NCBI GenBank assembly: GCA_945859605.1
Contig: OX243815.1
Location: forward strand, 35,457,785-35,521,784
Length of the DNA: 64,000 nucleotides
Reading direction: 5' to 3'
Source of the DNA: Lumbricus rubellus
Lineage: Eukaryota; Annelida; Clitellata; Crassiclitellata; Lumbricidae
Shown here in pieces: positions 62,301-64,000 of this stretch. The first letter of the stretch is position 1; each line of letters opens with the position of its first letter. A program made the translations under genes and the position numbers. The notes below the pieces were generated by a model. That model saw only the letters and a program-made list of their open reading frames with translations. It was not told the origin of the DNA and did no database searches.

Positions 62301-63887
62301 AAACAAATATGTCAGGATTAAAATGGTGTTTGAATTGTAAAAATCGGTGAATATTTACTATTTATTTTCATATTTACAAAATGGTTCGCTTTTTTCCGGA
62401 CACAGTGTAAGTTATATTGCATATAAGAATCCCCAGAAAATACAGTGAAGCACTTCAGGGCTTACAACCCACACATTTTTATCTGCATAAAGTGGCACAT
62501 GGAGCGGCGAAGAACTGAAGTCAACGAACATTAATATCTAGAAATACATATACAATTATACATGCATTATAGTCACATTATAGAGTGATGGATAATGGTA
62601 CCCACAATCAACTCAAAACTGATACTTGATTCTGAAACTCTGTCACTATTCAGTGCATGAATATTGAATGTATACAAAAGATGTGCTAGTCCTGTCTTCA
62701 AACTGCTCAACTCATGTTCACAAAATTTCCTTAAACCAAGAACTATGTGTCACTAAAGATGGCAGTTGAAACATACGAGCAATAAATTATTGATACCACA
62801 CCAAGACTTAACCATAAGCATAGTTTGAGTTGCATTCCAGATAGTCTTTGCCACTTGCTCTGGGATTGTTTTGATGTTCAACCATTGCAGATACGTTGTA
62901 TAAGCACGTAAATAAAAAATGTTACTCACCAAAACAAAGAAAGCTGTGAAGATCGGACTATTGGTTCTACGTAGCTGGGTTACGGCTTGACGAAATATGA
63001 TGAGAAGAAAGATGAAGAAGAGCAGATTTGGAATAAGCATTGCCAGGTCCCAGACTTTTACTCTACATGTGAAAAATCAGTTTAATTCATAAAACAAATT
63101 TTATTTACAGCACTGAAACATAACTTTGACAGAAGTTACATTAATTAATCAAGCTGCAAAAATTTAAAACTTGTTCTCCAAGCTGTATTTTAAGTATCAT
63201 CATCATCATTATAATGGATTATATTTTAAGCGATCAAAACAAAACACACAATGGCAATAAAATGCCTTTAAAAATCTGTGCTAATATTTCTATTATTCAA
63301 AACAACTTTAGAAAATAAGAGATCAGCAGGGTTTCCATACTACCTGGGAATACAAGCACCTCATTTATAAATTTAAAAATAAATAAATTTGACTATAGTA
63401 AAATTAAATAAATATAGTTTTTAACACTTGAGGCAAAATCACAAATTCTTAGTCCATGATTTCCATTAAAACAGATTGGCACATCATTTATTCAAACCAT
63501 TTAAGCAATTCAGCACACACACATCACAATTCACAAAAATGTGACACATTACTTATTGTTCTACAATTTGTATATTTATTTATTTATTTATTTAGAGTAT
63601 TAATATAGCGCCTCTTCAAGAAACTACTCAGAGGCGCTCTCATCTTCATAATGTTTAAAATAATAAATAGCTTACAGTGATGTTCCAACTCTTTTGACAA
63701 GAAACAACTGACATATTAGTTGATCATTAATTGGAATTGCTTGGGTAGAATTGGACAAATTCTGATTTACAGTTGTAGTCTGAAGAACAGCATCAGAAGA
63801 AGACGATGCAAAAATGTTGACCCATTCGACTGATTGACTTCCAATTCCAAGTCCATTGGACACATGAAACAAAGATGAAATTCCCAT
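44070..63887 (-). CDS. TPRA1: TPRA1 (GPR175-like) seven-transmembrane protein, 10 coding exons
   Basis: Seen: minus-strand exons 63676-63887 (ATG), 62930-63062, 59683-59772, 56530-56602, 55623-55702, 52507-52632, 51513-51573, 49458-49560, 47898-47978 and 44070-44373 (TAA). All borders are GT/AG and all phases match; total 1263 nt, 420 residues. The order of motifs follows TPRA1: VKVWDLAMLIPNLLFFIF (first membrane helix), TNSPIFTAFFVL, a third helix, MWLVLKFFLLATELSVV, HLDSRTSIQRVL, YTLFGHGGMLFSFVSS, YGVIFILP, KKSFFWYCFLLACLNIAQ, APLVYATFLHQFF, and a cytosolic tail with FSYKLQVD, an Asp run and GSIDSTHFSN. The N-terminus has NLS and NST glycosylation sequons. Known: TPRA1/Tmemb_40 proteins are orphan receptor-like membrane proteins, linked in mouse to Hedgehog signalling. 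Several exons (61-81 nt) are too short to show as open frames. The tail is somewhat longer than in the human protein. Confidence 0.93.
44760..46772. repeat. 41-bp minisatellite, about 49 copies
   Basis: Unit of 41 bp with CAACATGCTACCCTTCAC; variants cluster (CTTCGTG, CTTTGTG, CTTCATG; CACATGATC, CATATGATC, CACATTATC). It lies in the last TPRA1 intron, between exons 47898-47978 and 44070-44373. The reading frames through it are repeat artefacts. Confidence 0.97.
46785..47752. mobile_element. foldback-type element with inverted GGACAATTACCCCC arrays
   Basis: The left arm (46793-46930) has about nine copies of a 13-17-bp motif, consensus GGACAATTACCCCC. The right arm (47555-47750) holds about thirteen inverted copies (GGGGGGTAATTGTCC). 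The spacer of about 620 bp has no recognised gene. Architecture like 24475-25210, sequence unrelated. It directly abuts the 41-bp minisatellite. Confidence 0.75.
47898..47978 (-). CDS. TPRA1: TPRA1 exon 9 (81 nt)
   Basis: The acceptor is TTTGTTTGTAG and the donor GTAAGT. It encodes VVNTMAYLYFTG, then FAPLVYATFLHQFF, the last membrane helix of the family (FAPLIYVAFL). Confidence 0.92.
48372..48835 (-). mobile_element. LINE C-terminal fragment
   Basis: The minus frame 48821-48447 reads RATTIARLLYASPVWWGFAN, LNGLLRKLTRSSF, RPHNLTLPGVDSFAKRSF, typical of the extreme C-terminus of non-LTR reverse transcriptases. It ends in a (CTTA)n tail at 48362-48375. Confidence 0.85.
48836..49457. other. TPRA1 intron without supported feature
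   Basis: Nothing recognised. Confidence 0.4.
49458..49560 (-). CDS. TPRA1: TPRA1 exon 8
   Basis: The acceptor is CTGTTTCAG and the donor GTACGT. It encodes KKSFFWYCFLLACLNIAQAI, then a helix ending SIQPGM and a split Cys codon. Confidence 0.92.
49790..49872. mobile_element. 83-bp palindromic TTAA element, copy 2 (inverted)
   Basis: TTAA at 49790-49793 and 49869-49872; AACTCATTCCCGCCGG and CCGGCGGGAAAGAGTT ends; inner GGGTCACCCGCGACCC. No coding capacity. TTAA flanks are the mark of piggyBac-type insertion. Confidence 0.8.
50171..51480. repeat. hAT-like repeat pieces around a LINE fragment
   Basis: CAGTGCTGTCCAACCT at 50171 and GTTGGACAGCAATG at about 51460 look like opposite ends. CATTTTATA followed by GGCCACCTGAAATCAC-type sequence occurs at about 50640-50695 and again at 51385-51440. 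No target duplication found, so the unit boundaries are uncertain. TPRA1 exon 7 lies 33 bp further on. Confidence 0.4.
50713..51180 (-). mobile_element. CR1/L2-type LINE C-terminal fragment
   Basis: The minus frame 51174-50731 reads LNSAVRLIAHKYSRISTFMF, ELHWLPLRALIQFQILTL, LASSHRPLRSSNRFDLLVQR and SLWSAPF, the post-palm domain of CR1/L2 polymerases. It ends GAGGCGCTTTATAAATG. Confidence 0.88.
51513..51573 (-). CDS. TPRA1: TPRA1 exon 7 (61 nt)
   Basis: The acceptor is GCCAATAG and the donor GTAAGT. It encodes VYGVIFILPFTSIQQRFTLP, equivalent to the family's VILPKTPLKERISLP. Phase 0 in, phase 1 out, exactly what exon 8 needs. Confidence 0.9.
51574..52506. other. TPRA1 intron 6
   Basis: Contains LINE-tail-like pieces: TATAGCGCCTCTTCAAG at about 51637 and ATTATTATTGAG with TATACCGCACC at about 52081. 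Otherwise AT-rich and featureless. Confidence 0.5.
52507..52632 (-). CDS. TPRA1: TPRA1 exon 6
   Basis: The acceptor is TTTTCAAG and the donor GTAAGC, phase 0 at both ends, 42 codons. GTLEFVYENESF is followed by YTLFGHGGMLFSFVSSVCLF, with the family's FGHGG motif. Confidence 0.92.
52873..53572. repeat. 24-bp satellite array A, about 29 copies
   Basis: Unit of 24 bp with CATTGCACATATCACAC and (T/G/A)TCATAT. Because 24 is divisible by 3, both strands stay open (CDMCNDMK and HISLHISHF repeats); these are not genes. In TPRA1 intron 5, 240 bp from exon 6. Confidence 0.97.
53890..53966 (+). mobile_element. LINE 3' tail
   Basis: About 76 bp identical to 26855-26930: CCGGGGTTGGACTGGG, then CTGAGTAG, GAAGGAGCGCTATATC and an (AAAT)n end. 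Confidence 0.8.
54045..54475. repeat. 24-bp satellite array B with a second unit
   Basis: The same 24-bp unit as array A, with more variants (CCCATATC, CACTAATC). An insert with ACAAGTGCACATGCAAACAA occurs twice (about 54168 and 54403), forming a higher-order unit of roughly 235 bp. Confidence 0.95.
54547..55330. repeat. unclassified GC-rich repeat starting ACTAGCTGAATTACCCGGC
   Basis: The first 250 bp are GC-rich with repeated CACCCCTCCGGGG and GGCCGGC blocks. Further on are TGACGTCATTA at about 55026 and AAGTCGCTGACTACAACATC at about 55290. Related by its start to 41938. The right boundary is unknown. Confidence 0.45.
55623..55702 (-). CDS. TPRA1: TPRA1 exon 5 (80 nt)
   Basis: The acceptor is AACTACAG and the donor GTAACA. 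It encodes HLDSRTSIQRVLIFTFLI and ends IYSLTQ, equivalent to the HLESKSSIKRVL segment of vertebrate TPRA1. It lies 65 bp from a PIF/Harbinger-like miniature element. Confidence 0.9.
55767..56137. mobile_element. PIF/Harbinger-like miniature element, copy 1
   Basis: Ends GGCCTAAAAAAAATTG and TTTTTTTAGGCC, with GTTGTGTTTCCGGTAAC and GTTACCGGAAACAC inside them; flanks TGA/TGA suggest a 3-bp duplication. Shares ACAGAAAAGACGTCAACAAA and GTGCAGACAGTCGGGAAATA with copy 2. In TPRA1 intron 4. Confidence 0.8.
56138..56529. other. TPRA1 intron without supported feature
   Basis: The minus frame 56184-56624 overlaps exon 4 in another frame and has no motif of its own. Confidence 0.45.
56530..56602 (-). 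CDS. TPRA1: TPRA1 exon 4 (73 nt)
   Basis: The acceptor is TTATTGCAG and the donor GTTAGC. It encodes IMWLVLKFFLLATELSVVIF plus GLLFG, matching the family's WEITRFFLLAIELSV helix. Found by motif, not by open-frame length. Confidence 0.9.
56971..57044. repeat. short palindromic element, TTAACCCTTTAATGCCG
   Basis: TTAACCCTTTAATGCCG faces CGGCATTAAAGGGCTAA across about 40 bp. Similar in plan to the 83-bp TTAA elements but with a different interior and a mutated right TTAA. Confidence 0.6.
57046..57600. mobile_element. hAT-like non-autonomous element, TSD CTAAGGAG
   Basis: Ends CAGTGTTATTTTAGTTCC and GGAACTAAAATAACACTG (perfect 18 bp); CTAAGGAG at 57038-57045 and 57601-57608. The interior is degenerate GGAATAGAA repeats. 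It inserted in the right edge of the palindrome at 56971-57044. Confidence 0.92.
57790..57990 (+). mobile_element. second tRNA-like SINE, family B
   Basis: Begins GTGACTCGGTGGCCTATCGG (A-box-like TGGCCTATCGG), with a B-box-like GGTTGCGGGTATC and the same ACCTTGGGCAA core as family A. The 3' end is unclear. Confidence 0.5.
58085..58180 (-). mobile_element. tRNA-like SINE head fragment
   Basis: On the minus strand GGCACAGTTGTTGTGTTGC precedes a B box GGTTTCAATCC at about 58107-58117. Only the tRNA-like head is evident. Confidence 0.45.
58553..58860. repeat. 33-bp minisatellite, about 9 copies
   Basis: Unit of 33 bp with GTTGACATTGACACTACC, variants ACGAGTC/ATGAGTC and CAGTCC/CACTCC. The 11-residue periodic frame on the minus strand (GLLTHGSVNVN) follows from the period and is not supported as a gene. 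In TPRA1 intron 3. Confidence 0.95.
58861..59682. other. TPRA1 intron without supported feature
   Basis: A short (ATAC)n at 59170-59190 and a LINE-tail-like ATTGAGCGCCTGCAAACGC at about 59439; otherwise nothing. Confidence 0.45.
59683..59772 (-). CDS. TPRA1: TPRA1 exon 3
   Basis: The acceptor is GATTTCAG and the donor GTGAGT, phase 0 at both ends, 30 codons. VVLADVISILRCVTSMIL forms a membrane helix, followed by a short charged loop ending STEDR. Confidence 0.85.
59955..60480 (+). mobile_element. LINE 3' fragment
   Basis: Frames on the + strand read KSMIIYLESILLT-like text, then NRSISIALWNKLHHH and LTHLSFTLKLKTLLF, the end of a non-LTR polymerase (WNxLP region). It ends with ATTGAGCGCTTGTGAATAAG and GGGCGCTGTAGAAATT. 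Confidence 0.65.
60757..61170. mobile_element. PIF/Harbinger-like miniature element, copy 2
   Basis: Ends GGCGTAAAAAAAATG and TTTTTTTTAGGCC with GTTGTGTTTCCGGTAAC and its complement inside; flanks TAA/TAA. It carries about 50 bp (near 61010-61065) that copy 1 lacks. Confidence 0.8.
61440..62407 (-). mobile_element. Tc1/mariner-like element with about 165-bp TIRs, decayed transposase
   Basis: CACTGTGTCCGGAAAAAA at 61440 and its complement ending at 62407, both flanked by TA; pairing continues for about 165 bp or more. The minus strand around 61960-61790 carries LNPADN, MEDKVQATR and RIVNAWEDFDKLVIDAVV, the C-terminal part of a DDxD transposase, with frameshifts and stops. Each TIR contains two TGACGTCA sites. 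Confidence 0.88.
62410..62929. other. TPRA1 intron without supported feature
   Basis: Nothing recognised. Confidence 0.45.
62930..63062 (-). CDS. TPRA1: TPRA1 exon 2, first transmembrane helix
   Basis: The acceptor is CATGTAG and the donor GTGAGT. It encodes VKVWDLAMLIPNLLFFIF, then TNSPIFTAFFVL. This is the most conserved stretch of the gene and fixes the identification. Confidence 0.94.
63063..63675. other. TPRA1 intron 1
   Basis: TATAGCGCCTCTTCAAG and CTCAGAGGCGCTCTC at about 63604-63640 are a SINE/LINE tail fragment on the minus strand, next to a (TATT)n tract. Nothing else recognised. Confidence 0.5.
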
Positions 63888-63915
63888 TGCTCGCAGCGAT
63901 TATATAGACATCACC
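63676..63915 (-). CDS. TPRA1: TPRA1 exon 1 (coding 63676-63887) with 5' UTR part
   Basis: The ATG is at 63885-63887. A strong acceptor (ATTCTTTACAG) ends at 63916, leaving 28 nt of leader in this exon, so a non-coding first exon should exist at higher coordinates. It encodes a Ser/Thr/Asn-rich extracellular N-terminus with two sequons and ends LVKRVGTSL in phase 2. The donor is GTAAGC. Confidence 0.85.
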
Positions 63916-64000
63916 CTGTAAAGAATAATCACACGATACTTAGGCATGGATGCTAACAATCCATTGTAGCCCAGAACTTAGGGTTCATGTGCCCTACAGC

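Overview
This is a window of an invertebrate animal genome, probably marine. It is AT-rich, its genes are broken into short exons by large introns, and those introns are crowded with transposons, LINE fragments, tRNA-derived SINEs and satellites. No bacterial-type operon, CRISPR array or virus was seen. I cannot name the species. Most open frames come from tandem repeats or transposons. Only two host genes could be supported, both assembled exon by exon from splice sites and protein motifs.

Gene 1 (+ strand, about 3.05 to 35.5 kb) is the C-terminal cyclodeaminase half of FTCD (formimidoyltransferase-cyclodeaminase, histidine/folate metabolism). The formiminotransferase half must lie upstream of the window. 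Six exons join in phase. A seventh 60-bp exon-like unit (8247-8306) resembles the 3' end of the preceding exon and could be a cassette exon. Gene 2 (- strand, 63.9 to 44.07 kb) is TPRA1/GPR175, a seven-transmembrane protein of the Tmemb_40 family. Ten exons join in phase into 420 codons plus a stop, and a splice acceptor just upstream of the ATG implies a further 5' non-coding exon beyond the window. The two genes converge, with about 8.5 kb between their stop codons.

The large intron of FTCD (8.3-27.7 kb) holds the most striking object: an 11.6-kb tandem LTR retroelement with three near-identical 1164-bp LTRs and two internal regions. One 5-bp target-site duplication (GTGAG) flanks the whole array. 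Each internal region keeps an uninterrupted 854-codon gag-protease frame but only a remnant of reverse transcriptase and RNase H, with the same stop codon in both copies. It therefore looks like a non-autonomous gag-carrying Ty3/Gypsy-type element that amplified recently.

The rest is layered mobile DNA. It includes six hAT-like miniature elements with perfect 8-bp target duplications, two Tc1/mariner-like elements (one carrying a nested hAT), two TA-flanked CCGTA elements, paired PIF/Harbinger-like elements and an 83-bp palindromic TTAA element in two inverted copies. There are also two foldback elements whose ends are inverted arrays of short repeats, many 5'-truncated CR1/L2- and RTE-type LINE tails, and a tRNA-derived SINE family. 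Satellites include a 2-kb 41-bp minisatellite, two 24-bp arrays, a 33-bp array and long (GGGA)n and (ATAC)n tracts. The likeliest undescribed items are the tandem gag-protease retroelement, the two inverted-array foldback families, the 83-bp TTAA palindrome, the FTCD mini-exon and a perfect 31-bp hairpin in an FTCD intron.
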